Assembly: GCA_017506865.1 (NCBI GenBank)
Contig: JAFCMP010000510.1
Location: 310,001 to 374,000, forward strand
Source: Tribonema minus
Lineage: Eukaryota; Sar; Xanthophyceae; Tribonematales; Tribonemataceae
Direction of reading: 5' to 3'
Length of the DNA: 64,000 nt
The notes beneath the pieces were generated by a model. The model made no database searches. It had not been told where the DNA came from and worked only from the letters and a program-made list of their open reading frames with translations. The position numbers were made by a program, and so were the translations under genes. Shown here piece by piece: positions 29,756 to 42,500 of this stretch (positions are counted from its first letter, which is position 1; each line of letters opens with the position of its first letter).

Positions 29756-30250
29756 TACATCATTCAGCTGAGCATGTCGTTGGCGCAGGAGCTGGCGGAG
29801 CGCATCATAGCGTACACACGCGAAGCGCGAATGCTGAGCTGTGTTGCAGCGCCGGTATCCAAGCTCCCAGGCCGCAGTGCAGACTGGGCTGCTGCGTTGA
29901 AGCAGACTATTTAATTGCACAGGCAACCCGGCCTCCCTCGGGCCTTAAAAAATTCAAGTCCACAAGCACTCACTGGATCAGTGGCCGAGTTGCACACTAG
30001 CCCATGCCATTGGGCAGAAGGACCTGGCAGTGCTGCGCAGCCTCCCTTGGGACCTTCACAAAACCAAGTCCACGAGTACAGGCACCAAAACGCGCTGCGT
30101 CGACGACACCTGGGCGCACACTAGCAACACGGTCGGGCTGAAGCCAAGCGGAGTTCTGCATTTACTGACTCATCGGATGCACTCATCGGATGTCACGGGA
30201 TCGGTGACCAAGTTGCAAACTAGCCCAGAAGGACCTGGCAGTGCTGCGCG
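29625..30250 (+). repeat. Tandem duplication downstream of truncated retroelement
   Basis: Blocks ACACCTGGGCGCACACTAGC (29669 and 30108) and CCTGGCAGTGCTGCGC (30025 and 30233) recur with their flanks, giving a duplicated unit of about 400 bp with internal deletions. Confidence 0.65.
29760..29970 (+). mobile_element. 5'-truncated retroelement end (element 1 family)
   Basis: The plus strand encodes SLAQELAERIIAYTREARML, then SCVAAPVSKLPGRSADWAAA and a stop near 29912. This matches the C-terminus of the frame at 8427-8969. The noncoding tail to about 29970 (AGGCAACCCGGCCTCCCT) is shared with 8365-8400 on the other strand. Only the 3' end is present. Confidence 0.75.
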
Positions 30251-30512
30251 CGGCCGCTGCTCGCGCCGCCGCGCCGCATGCGCGCGGGGTGCCGCGTCGG
30301 CGTCAGCGGCACGGCAGCACTGTACACGGGCGGCGGCGCGGCGGCCGCAGAATTCAGATGCGCGCTGTGCTGCACTTCTTGTTGAGGTTCAAGTGTGGCG
30401 TCTGCTGTTTTGTCGCTGCTTCGTTGTCGCGGCGGCGGCGGCGGCGGCAGCTTTGTAGTGAAGGGACGAGAGTAGCCAGGCGTCCTATCATCTGCACGAA
30501 CACCAGCAGCAC

Positions 30513-30559
<47 letters not shown>

Positions 30560-33500
30560 GCGGCAGCAGCAGCACGTTAAGTAATCTGCACGCGTGGATG
30601 ACAGGCCGAAATGATCAAGTGTCAGCATGCGGTCCTTGCGCATTAATGAGGAAGAGTCAGCGCACACGCACGCCGCACCCACAACTTCCAGCATGTCAAC
30701 GTAACTGTACCGCTGTTGATCACCGCGAGCTGTCGTGTTGGCAGCGCACCCGACTTAGGACTAGGGTTAAAAAAAACGCTGCATGCTTGCTTCAGCTGCG
30801 ATTCTGGCCTGGGCTCATCCACCACGGTATAGCAGCCTTGCACTACGTAATGGCAGTACAGACAATTGCGATATGCATGCTGTTGTTGGGCCTCCACTCC
30901 CTGCCCGTGTGCCTGAGCAATTCCGATTTCGCAACCGCCTTTCTCTGACGATCAGGCCTGTCGTGATACTCCAGTGCTCGTGCCTGCTTCTATTTGCACA
31001 CTGCATGGCAACAGCGGCGCGTAGCCAGCACGGGCATTGCCTGGCCTGCACGTGCCGTAAAATACTGTATGTAGTTTCATTAATTCTCGCTTAGGGCAGA
31101 AACAGTCCCAATGACTTTATGCCAAGCTTGCTACCAGTGTCCAGATACCCTTGTAACAATATTCTAATGCTCTTTAACAATCACTCTAAATGAACGCCAT
31201 TGCCAAGCAGCATATGCTTCAGCATGTACGTGCAACCACGTGCAAATCTATGATCTTGTGGATATGGTGGCACTGCTTGACTCGTGGCCAATTGTCGCAG
31301 CAGCGGCGACCACGGTTGGATCCAATGGGTGTTGGTGGAAGGCATTGGCGGCTAACCACACCTTGTCACCTGCAGCTCTATCATCTTTGACTGGTTTCCA
31401 TTAATATCATGCATGCTGACAAGGGGTGGTTCTTGTACAAAATCGGCACAAGTACCACCTGAGCACGGTGCGCTGCTTGATTGGCGCTCCCCCTTTAAGT
31501 CGACTCACAAAGAGCACGCCCCCCCCCCCCCTCTCCCTTTTTACGCCCAAATCGAAAATAGCGCATCGGGCGTTGCTTAGCGGCAAGACGGTGCGATGGC
31601 AGAGGGTATATGAGTAGTGGGGGTTCTGAGGCGGACGAAGCCCTCTCGGAGGCCGTTCTGTAGTTGTCAGTGAGTTAGGGTTAGAATTAGGGTTAGGGTT
31701 TGATGGGGTAGATGGCGCATGTGTCACACGCTTGACACAGCACATACGCGAGTTGCATACTTTGTTGTTCACACGGTTTCCGCCCCTCAAGCCCCTCAAG
31801 CGGAAGCACATAAAGCACAATTCAGCTTGAGCATCACCTGCGCCGGGTGCGCTGCGGCGCGGTGTGACATGTGCCTCGCCTCACAAAAAGCACGCCCCCC
31901 CCCCCCCCCTTTAACGCCAGGATCGAAAATAGCGTCCCGGGCCTTAATCAGCGGCAAGACGGTACGATGGCAAAGGGTATTGATGTACAAATTCAGCAAA
32001 AATATCACCTGCACGCGGTGCGCTGCGGCGCGGCGTGACGTCTGCCTCGCGGCCTCGCGCACCGCAGCTGTTGGCGCGGCTGCCGTTGAGCGCTGCTGCT
32101 GCAGCCCCACGTGGCTTGAAAGGGGTGCGCGGAGCCTGCGCACAGGTATACATACATGCAGGGTTGGAGTTAGGGTAGGGTCAAGTTAGAATTAGGGCTA
32201 GGGCAGAAGGCGGCGTAGCGCTTGAGGTTGTGGTGGATCAGGTGCGCCTGTTGCACTACAGCATGCGATTTCAACATTGACCTGAGCTTGAAAATACATG
32301 TGATGTCTACTGTGCATGTCGTGGCGGCAGTCGCACCTACACATGCAGGCACAATTTAAGCTACACGAGTAGACATGTCATGATTTGAACAACGATCTGA
32401 GCTACGTGCTTTCCTGTTGAGCGGATAAGATAGGTTTTGCGAGTGTGTGTACAAACTAAATATGTATGTACAAAGCACACTTCAAAGTACGCATGCATGG
32501 CAGACTCGTTATGCAGCAGTGCGCGGGAGATAAGATGGGATGGTCATGGGCAGCGGCGGATTGGTAAACTTCAATATCGTCGGCGCCTGTGCGCAGGGCA
32601 GGCTTGCGTTACATGTAGTGCATAGCGTGTGGCAAATGGAATGCAACGGCAGCTCTGGCGCATGCTGCTGCGAGGACGTGGCTGGTGATTCTTGCTTGTG
32701 TGCGTGTGCTGCTCCCGGATGGCATGGGCGCGTATTTCAAAAAGTACCATACCCATACATACCAGGTTGGCAGCGCTCGGGGCGCGCTCAGCGCGCGTCA
32801 GAAGTGCTGCTGTGGCAGCAGCGCTCAATGAGAGGAGAGGTTCACAGCGCGCGTAGGGCCCCTCTGTGGGGGCATCGGTTGCAGGTGTGATGAAAGCACG
32901 GAGCCCAGGTCCATGCTCTGCAGTTGTTGATCACCTACAGTCTAGCGTTGGCCACGGTCGCCGCGCCCGGACCATCGCTGAGCACGTTCCAGGTTGAAAA
33001 CGGTGTCAAAACGCATTTCAAAGTCGTGACACGTTCTGAAATGAGGGTCGGAGTTGAAGTGAGGGTTGGAGTTGCGTGCCAGTTAGGGCTGCACTGAAGG
33101 GTCAGCCATCGTGGAGTGCCGCGCCCGGAGAATTATTGCTGAGCACTGGCCTGGCTGGTGACGGTGTGTCATTGCTGAGCAATGGTACCTGGTTGGTAAC
33201 GGTGGCAAAGCGGGACTGCGCATCGGCGCTGCTGCCGCTGCGGCCCTTGGCACGTCGCAAGCGCACGAGACACGTTCTGTGAAGTTGTGAGAAATTCTGA
33301 AGCGTTAGATTTCAGGGAGGGCAACCGTCTAGGTTTAGCAACAGCCACTGAGCACTGATCTGGTTGGGAACGGCGTCGACGCGAGACTGCGCATCGGCGC
33401 TGCGGCCGCGCCCTTTGGTAGCAAGTGTCATAGCTGCTGAATGCGGTCAAGGTTTAGGATTATAGAAGCCTTCCACCAATGACCGCGTTCGCCGCTGCTG

Positions 33501-36500
33501 CGGCGATTGGTCACGAGTCAAATGCGTTCCTCACATCTGGGCATTCATTGGTGAGCACTGATTGGCAACGGCGTCAAAGCGGGACTGCGCATCGGCGCTG
33601 CTGCGGCTTCGCCCCTTGGTGACAAATGTTATCACTGCTGAATGTGGTCAGGTTCAGCTTCAGTTATTCAGGATTGACCGCGTTCCTCACATCTGGAGAT
33701 TCATTGCTGAGCACTGTAGTCTACCTGATTGATGACGGCGTCGAAGCGGGACTGCGCATCGGCGCTGCGGCTGCGCCCTTTGCCGGCACTGCCGGCCCCG
33801 TCCGTCAGTGCGAGCAGCTTCGTCTCCAGGCGCCGCGTGTAGGCCTTCAGCGACTGTGGAGAGGGGAAGATGCAGGGGGTGCGCGCGTGGGTGCGGCAAG
33901 TGTTGGTACTACAGCAGTCATTATTCTTCTACCATATTATCTATTTATAATATTATAATTAAGCCCATGGGGCGAGTCTTTTATGAGAGCGAAAAAAGGG
34001 GGTTGGGGCGCCATTAATATTTGGAGAAAAAAAAGGGTGGGGTGCATTAATGTTTGAGCCATTTTAGCTCATCTAACACCATCATGAGGTGCCAGCATGC
34101 TTCTACGCCGCTCCTGAAACCAGTTCAACTTCAGGAAAGCCAGCTGCTGCCTCTCGGAGCCTTTTTGTGGGTTTGGCTACATTGTTGGCTGTCTTTCTGT
34201 CTGCTCTGCACGTTGCTGACAGCGCATGTAGGCGCACACATACTGTGGTGATGTAACGTGAGTCACTGAGTGTGCATAGTACACGTACGCAGAGGGTACA
34301 TGCTGGTTATGGATGCGAGAATAAAAGGGGGGGGGGCACATTTATATGAGCGAAAATCAAAGGTGGGGAGTCATTTTATGAGGGCTCAGAAACTCATAAA
34401 AAAACTCGCCCCATGGGCTCAATTATAGATGATACGGTGCAAGTTGCTTGAGAACGAATCAAAAGATCGTAGAGCTTTAGGTGACAAGGGAGGGTTAGCT
34501 GCAAGTACCTTCCACCAATAACCGTGGTCGTCGCTGCTGCAGCGATTGGATGTGAGTCAAACAGTACCACCACATCCACTTGGTCAGAAGGACTTCTGTG
34601 TTCAAGCTTTTAGCGTTCGAGGCATGGGTGTTCAGTACTGGATGTTGTAAGAGATGATTTACTTCAAAGTAGCAATTACATGCTCATTGCCGTTTGCATG
34701 TCAGCGCGAGCAGCTTCGTCTCCAGGCGCCGCGTGTACTCCTTCAGCGACTGTCAAGCGGGCAAGATGCAGGGTAAGATGAGTAGGGGCGTCCCCGCCGT
34801 GCTTTAGGCAACTTCAACTTTGAAAATTGTGCTTTCTTGTAGACTTGCCGTTGCAGGGACTGTCGAGCGGGCGAGGTGCAAGGGGGGTTGTTGCAGTGCT
34901 CAGCATGGCTAATTTGTGTTGAAGAAAAAGTTGAAGTTACAGAATTGGACAAAAAAGGCGAGCCGCGTGTACTCTTTCAGGGACTGTTGAGCAGGCGCAG
35001 GGGGAAGTGCGCGGGTGCGGTGAGTAGGGGCGTCACCGCCGCGCTTCAGGCTACCTCAACTTCAAAATTGTGCTTTCTTGTAGACTTCTCGTCGCAGAGA
35101 CTGTTGAGCGGGCGAGTCGCAGGGGGGGAGCGTGCGGGTGCGGTAAGTGTTGAAGCATATGGCAGTTGCATGCTCATTGCCGTTTGTACGCTTGACAATT
35201 ACGGCAGGTACAGTTGCCGGCATGCACACCACGAGGCAGTTCACTTCCAGCAGCACACGACTGGCGTCGGTCTTCTGTTGCATCTGCCACTCTGATGCCT
35301 ACCTCTGTCGGTGTGGCGCTACAGGCGAGTGAGCAGCAGCTGTTCCGTCGTGTAAGTAGGGGCGTCGCTGTTGCGCTCAAAGCAACACCAACTTCAACCA
35401 TTGCGCTTCTTGATTTTTTTCTCTCTAGGTCCCGTTGCGGCCGCCAGCACAATTGGCGTTGTCTGCGTGCGTCATGTCTGTGATTCTTTGATTGGCTTTG
35501 TCTGCATGCGTCGTCTGTGCTTCAGGCGCTCTCATCCCAGGCATCGGGCGTGAATGGTAGAGCGCGGTTGCGTAAGACATCCACAGCGCATGTAGCTCGC
35601 AACAGTTCACTTGCGCTTTTGAAGTTTGTGTATGCCACACCTGCGCGGGGGCAGTAAGCCACATGACCGAAAATATGGTTACGGGGGCTGAGCCTGTGCA
35701 CCCATGGCTGGCGTTGGCAAAGTAGCGCGTTCACATTCGTCACCTGAGGTCTTTGGGAACACATAAGTATCACGGGCGAGCTTGGCGTCCCCTGTAATGT
35801 CTTTGCTGTGCTGCGAGCCGAGAGGATGCGCTCAATCGCACGATTTCTACAGCCAGAGCTCCAACACCGTGAGCGGGGCGCGCCCCCAATCTGAACTTCA
35901 ATATAAGTGTTATTGTTCACATAACATCACTGCACGATTTCCACATCCAGAGCTGCGACGCTGGCGCCCCCCCCCCCCCCCGTCTCAACTTCAATATGAT
36001 TATCGAACTTTGCAATGTGAACTGTTGCTCACCAGCCTGCTGCTGAACGCCGCTGGAGGCAGGCCTCAAGGCGACTAAAGCAAAAAAAAGTGGAGAAACG
36101 ACGACAGGTCATGTGCCCTGCCAGAGTAACTGTTTTGCAGTCCGTCCACCTGTCTTTGAGGGTGCTGCAACTGCTGTAACCGCCAGCATGCAGCGGTGGC
36201 GAGCAGGCAATGGCAGTGCCTGCTATCCTGCGCCAATGTGGTTCTCGCTCGATGTACTCTGTACGGCAGCCTACATCTACACTTCAAGTGAGCACTTCAA
36301 GTCCCCTCCTCACCTCGGCGTACTGTGTGGCGGCGCAATGGCGGTGAGCAAGCAAACGGCAATGAGCAGGCAAGTGGCTGTGCCTGCTATCGTGTTCCAG
36401 CAAGCCGCTCCGCTCTACGTGCTGTGTACGGCGGCCGACATCTACACTTCAAGTTTGCACTTCAAGTCTCTCACCTCCGCGTACTGTGTGGCGGCTGCCG

Positions 36501-39500
36501 CCTGCTGCTGCAGGTAAGAGCACTGCCTCTCGAGCCGCAGGGCCTGCATCAGATGAAAACATGAAGTGTACGTACACACGCATCAATCGCCTACTTTGAA
36601 CCTTGAGCCATTACTAAGTACATGCGCGTGCCTATGAGCGCAGCTTACCCAGGCCCCGCCCCCGGAGGGGGGGGGGCCTACCTGGTGGACCACTGAACAC
36701 CCCGAGCCACCCCACTTTCTACAGAAAAACCCCAGAGTGGGAGCTAGCTTGTCTGCTTTGAATGTTAAGCCATTACTCAGTACATGCATGTGCCAAGACC
36801 ACTTGCAACAGGAACAAATGAGCGTTGCCTGTCCAGCTGCAGGGCCCTGGGTGGCATGGCACCGAGCTGCAAGCCTGAATGAGCAGCACACATGCTTTAC
36901 AGAGTTTATGCACATGTGGTAGGTGTGAGCACCGTCGAGCCGCAGGGCCTGCGTCACATGAAGACACGATGTGTCCACATGAATGCACATGAATGCACAT
37001 GAAAGCGTGATGTGTACATGAACGCACATGAATGCACATGAAAGCATGATGTGTCCACCTGAATGCACATGATTGTACATGAAAGCACGATGTGTACATG
37101 AATGCACAGACACAGCAATGTTCAATTAGCATGTACACGCATGTATGCACACAGCATGCAGGCGTACCACAATGGTGTGATCATCCACTCAGATAGAAGA
37201 GGGTTGTGTTTATGCAGGCATGGCTTGAAGTTAGGGTTAAGGTTAGGGTAAGCATCGTTGCGGCTGCATGCGCCTCCCTCGGTCACCTAAGCCTAACCTT
37301 AACCCCATGAGTGTCAGCATGCATGACCCCGGCCCTAACTAATCGAGACACATGCACACAGTCTTGAAAGTTGTGCAGGTAAGCGCGAACGCACGCAGTG
37401 GCGTCGGCAAGCCTCAGCCCAACCCTAACCCTAACCCTAGCCCTAACCCTAACCCTAGGTATCGAGGCGGCACCACATCACACCCCGCGGCGCCGCGCCG
37501 CTGCTCGTTGTTGGTTGGAGCTAAACGCGAACAACACGGGCACGATGGTACTTACCTTTAAGCATATGCCTGCGCTTCTGCGACGGCGATTCTACATAGA
37601 AACGAATCAAAAGATCGTAGAGCTCTAGACGACAAGGTATGGTCAGCCGCCAATGCCTTCCACCAGTAACTAAACACCGCTGATGTACTATACTCTTGCC
37701 CCGCGCTTTCCTTCACTTCGGCATCTGTCTTGTAGGCCTGATTTAATCCACTTGTAGCCACACATACCTCCCTTTCGCAGTGCACGCGCCCCGCGGCGCC
37801 GCGCCGCCACTCTATTTGTAGGAGCGAAACATGAACGACATGGGGGCGTAACCGTACGTACTTCCTGCGCATCCGCGGCAACGACGCTACACGCTGACCT
37901 TCGTTGTCTCCTTTCTCAGTGAATGTCTGGCACAGCGGCCTTACTTACTTGCTCACGAACCATACGTACGTACCTTCGCTTCCGCGGCGGCGACGCGCGC
38001 TCTCGTGCCCAGCGCTTTCTCCTTTCTCGGCAACTGTCTCTTACCTAGGCCTTTCTTGACGCTGGTGAGACCATGTTTACTGATTGATGAACCAGACATG
38101 CGTACCTTCGCTTCCGCGGCGGCGGTGCGCGCGCGCCCCACGGCGCCGCGTCACCACTCCTTCCGCAGCAGCTGCGCACGATCTTCCTGCACTTCCGCGG
38201 CAGCGACGCTTTATACATACCTTCGCCTCCGCGGCGGCGATGCGCGCGCGCCCCGCGCTTCCTCCTCTCTCGTCAATCATCTTATACACAGGCCTTATCT
38301 ACTTACTCACGAGCCGTACATACATACGTACCTTCGCTTCCGCCGCGGCGACGCGCGCGCGCCCGGCCCACCCCGCAGCGCCGCGCCACCACTATGGGAG
38401 TGAGCAAAAATGACATGGGCGCGTGACGATTCATGGTTCCTGCGCTTTCGTAACCATCGTGCAGGGTTGGCTTATCAAACTACATACCTTAGCTTCCGCG
38501 GCAGCGACGCGCGCGCGACCGGCGCGCCCCGCGGCGCCGCGCCATGCGCGCTCCGCCAGCAGGTCGCGGCGCGCGCGCCCGAGCGCCGCCGCGTCACCCG
38601 CCGCCGCCGCCGCGCGCGCCGCGTCGCGCCGCCGCGCCGCCTCCGCCGCCCCTAGCAGCGCGCGGTGCAGCGCCGCGGAGTGCTCTGCGGAACGCTCCGT
38701 GGATAAGTCGGTGGCAGCGGCGGCGGCGGCGGCGCCGTCGCTGTGCAGCAGCGCTGCGGCGCGGCGCGGAGAGACAGCGGGCGGCGGGACGAGCGCGGTG
38801 AGCGGCATGGAACAGAGCGCAGCGGCAGCGTTCAGCGGAACGCTCTGGGGAGAGGTCTGCGGCGGCGGCGGCGGCAGTGGCGACGCCAATGTGGAGCAGT
38901 GCTGCGCAGCGGTGCGGAGCGGAGCGCAGCAGCGGCGGCGGCGGCGGCAGCCACGCGTTCTCAGAGACTGGTGGGGAACAAGCTGCGGGGAGGGGACGCT
39001 GCGCGGGGGCCGCGGTGCAGCAGCAGCAGCAGCAGCGGCAGCGGCAGCAGCAGCAGTGTGAGCGAAGTGCCGAGCGTGCCATCGTGGCGCATTCCGCTGG
39101 CGCAGGCGCAGGCACCACCAGCACTGACACCGCCGGCGTTGCGGCATTGGCGGTGGCAGTTGCGGCGGCGGTTGAGCGTTGACAAGGCCCATCAGTATAA
39201 TGCTGTTGCGATGGCCTACAGATTGGTCCATGCTGCAAAGTGTACCACGCTGCTAGTGCCATCCAACGACACAGCTGCGGCTGCGGCGACAATATGCACG
39301 CCAGGCGCGATCCCTATATTCCCATGATATTACTGTGACCTCGGAATATGCATCCTCAATGCGATGCGCGGAGCAGCGTACAGCCTGGATGAGCGCTGCT
39401 GCGCCCTGCACATGCACTAGCCCCCCCTGAACCCCCCCGCCCCCCATCGTTGTGTGACAGGGACCCCCCAGAGCGCCTCCCACAGCAACATCGACGTTAC

Positions 39501-42500
39501 TCTCCGCTGCCGTACAGTCATCATACTCCGCTCGAGCCCTGCCATGCGGGACCATACATTGTCTGGTGTAGCTCCCCCCCCCCCCCCCCCCTCATCGTCA
39601 TGTGCCAGGACCCCCCAAAGTCATCGAACGATGATCGAGCCCTCCCATGAACGATCATACGTCTGTGTTGTGCAGCTTTCAATGACTTGAGCTCGGCGCA
39701 CTGCCCGGACCCTAGCATACCTACCCTGGATGTGCGCTGCCGCGGCCGCCGCACGCAGCCCCCCCCCCTTTGCCCCCTTGCCTCTGATCTCGCCCCCCCC
39801 CCCCACCTCCCCTCGGCACCCCCCCTTCCCCCCCGACGCCCCCTCACCTCTGACCTGACCTCACCCCCCCCGCCCCGACACACACACGCACACATGGACC
39901 TCACATCCGGCTGTCAATTTCAACTGGATGTTGTGAAGTACATGGCTTGTTGTCAGAATGATTGCGCCCTCGCCTTCCCCCTTACCTGCTCGTCGTGGGC
40001 CACTTCCCCGCCTTTCACTATCATCCAAAGTACGCAGCTTGTCATGGTACATTTTGCATCCCCAGCACAATGGCCCAAGCAACAAACGTACCCCTACATA
40101 CCCCTACCTACCTACCTAGGTGTGCCGCCGCGCCCTCAGCCCGCAGCCCCCCGTCCCCCCCTCCCCCATCCCCCTCGTCGTGGGCCAGGACCCCCCGCAG
40201 CACCTCCCGCAGCACCGCGGCGTCGCGCTCGGCGGCGTCCGCGCGCGCCGCCTCCGCTGCCGCCAGCGCCGAGAGCCGTGCGCTTCTCGACTGAGCATTG
40301 TTGCGCGTCGCCTGCGAGACAGCATCGTGTGAAGCACGTGGCCGTGAGTGAGCGACCTAACTCTTGACGTTAACCTAACTCTATACCGTGATTCAAGCCT
40401 ACACGCCCCTAATGCCAGCGGCAGCCGCAGCCTCTGCCTCCGCCAGCGCCGAGAGCCGTGCGCTTCTCGGCTGAGCGTTGCTGCGCGCCGCCTGCGAACA
40501 CGCAACATGCAGAAATGTTGTGCCTCGGTGTATAACCTAGTCCTGACAGTGGCCCTAACTTTAATCCTATACCGAAATGCATGCCACCGCCGCCGCAGCT
40601 AGCCGCCGTGCGCTGTTCGGATGCGTGCTGCTGCGTGTCGCCTGCACCGCGTAAAGCGCGTAGAAGTCAAGGGTTAGGGTTAGGGTTAGGGTTTAGTGTA
40701 TGAGGTCCCTGATGCGTGGCCTAACCCTAGCCCTGACCGCCGCTCCGAATCAAACCCTGGCCCTGCACTGGCGCGCGCGTATCGCATTCGCGCGTGCCCT
40801 GACGCGTCTCTGGGCGAGCAGTATAGCGCCTGCTGCAAGCGGACTCGCTGTCTTGTCAAAGAATTTCTGACTTTTCATTTAGCCTGGCCTGGCAAAAAGG
40901 GCTACACGTGCATAAACCTGAAGTGGGTCACCAAAATAAGTTTCACACATAGCACTCCACGTGCGCTCAGAACTCATGTCCTGCTATGTGCTCAAGGCCA
41001 CGCGCTCGAAGTCACCCCAGGCCAGGAGCTGCGCGCTGTTTAGAGTTTTTGTTTTCGTTGCTGCTGCGTGTCGCCTGCGCGCGTGAACTGACGCCGCGGG
41101 TGCGGAAGCCCCCGGGTGTATCGCGCCTGCTGCAGGCGGACTCGCTGCCTTGTCGAGCAATGGCGCAATTGTTTGAATCAAATTAGAAAAAAATCAAGCT
41201 CCGAACATAGTACTAGAAAACCATAGTGACGCAATGCTCATGTATGTACGCTCAACAACGTTCGCATACTGTGTGCTCAAGGCCATGTGCCCAGACTCAC
41301 CCCAGGCGGCGATGCCACAGGCAGCGCGGAACGATGCACAACCATACTTATTCGAAGTCGTGTCAACAACCATACTGTTTTTCAAACTTTCAGAGGCTTC
41401 AAACACACCTCGAAAAAGTACCAACAAACCATGCTGATGCAGCGCTCCATGTGCGCTCAAATGTACATGTGTTACTATGTGCTCAAGGCTTCACATGTGC
41501 CCAGACTCACCCCAGGCGGCGCTGCCCCAGGCAGCGCGCCGCCGCCGCCGGCCAGCGCGGAGCGATGCGCGAAAGGCTCGAATGCAGCACCGCTCAGCTC
41601 CCTGGCGGCAGCCGCTGCGTGCGAATGCAGCAGGCGGGCAGGGGGGTGGGGTCAGCAGCATGCATGTTACTTACTTACAAGTATACTGTGGATACGGCAA
41701 TACTGTTTGACTCGTGGCCAATTGCTGCAGCAGCGGCGACCACGGTCATTGATGGAATGCACTTGCGGCTAACCATCCCTTGTCACCTAGAGCTCTACAA
41801 TCTTTTGATTCGTTTCCATGAATATATATGATGAGGTCCCGGCTTCCTGTCTGCACAACGCCGGAATTTACATTGTCGAGCATTCTTCACGTTGGGTGCA
41901 GAAAACTTTTTTTTTTCAAACGCTTCAATTGGGTTCTCCTCAGCGCAGGCTGCCAGACAAACAACTTTAGGCACTGGTATGATGCGGGCCCGTTGTCAGT
42001 CTGAGCGCTGACGGCGTGGTAGGTACGTATGCAGCAAAATTATCGCGTGGAACAGGCGCCAGGGCATTGCGTGGTTCAACTTTGGGTACCAAAGTTGAAG
42101 TGAGGCACCACTCCATTTTCAACTGTCTCTGTCCCCCGCCGTGCCAAACACGCAGTACCCGCAACAGGCGCCCAGCTTCGCTTCTGAGATCGTATGTTGC
42201 GATATGTATACGTGTACGCACACATACATACATTTCAACGTATATTCTTCGAAGTATATAAGTTTATGTGGGTGTATACCTGCATACCCTGAAGCATCGC
42301 GCCGCGGCGGCGGCGGCGCGCCGGTGCCGCGCGCGTCTGCCACGATGCCGCTGCAGTCTATGTCGAATGCCTGCACGCTCGAGGGCAGGGGTTGAGCCGT
42401 GATGCAGGGTTTGAGTGTTGACCAAGATGAGGGTTAGGGTTAGCATCAGCAGAGCATCCCGGGAAGTGACAGGCTTGGGTTGAAGATGTCAATTAGGGTA

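Noticed and set aside
30354-30694. Poly-Leu / poly-Cys membrane-like frames
   Set aside because: Produced by the (CAG)n microsatellite.
36583-37150. 180-residue minus frame rich in Met, His and Cys
   Set aside because: Translation of the ACATGAATGC minisatellite.
37960-38400. CRISPR-like array
   Set aside because: Repeat units are unequal exon copies with splice donors, spacers are repeats themselves, and the context is eukaryotic.
38431-39231. 266-residue Ala-rich minus frame and the overlapping plus frames
   Set aside because: Only 38488-38682 has splice sites and phase support; the rest is a reading of GCG/GCA-type repeats that is open on both strands.
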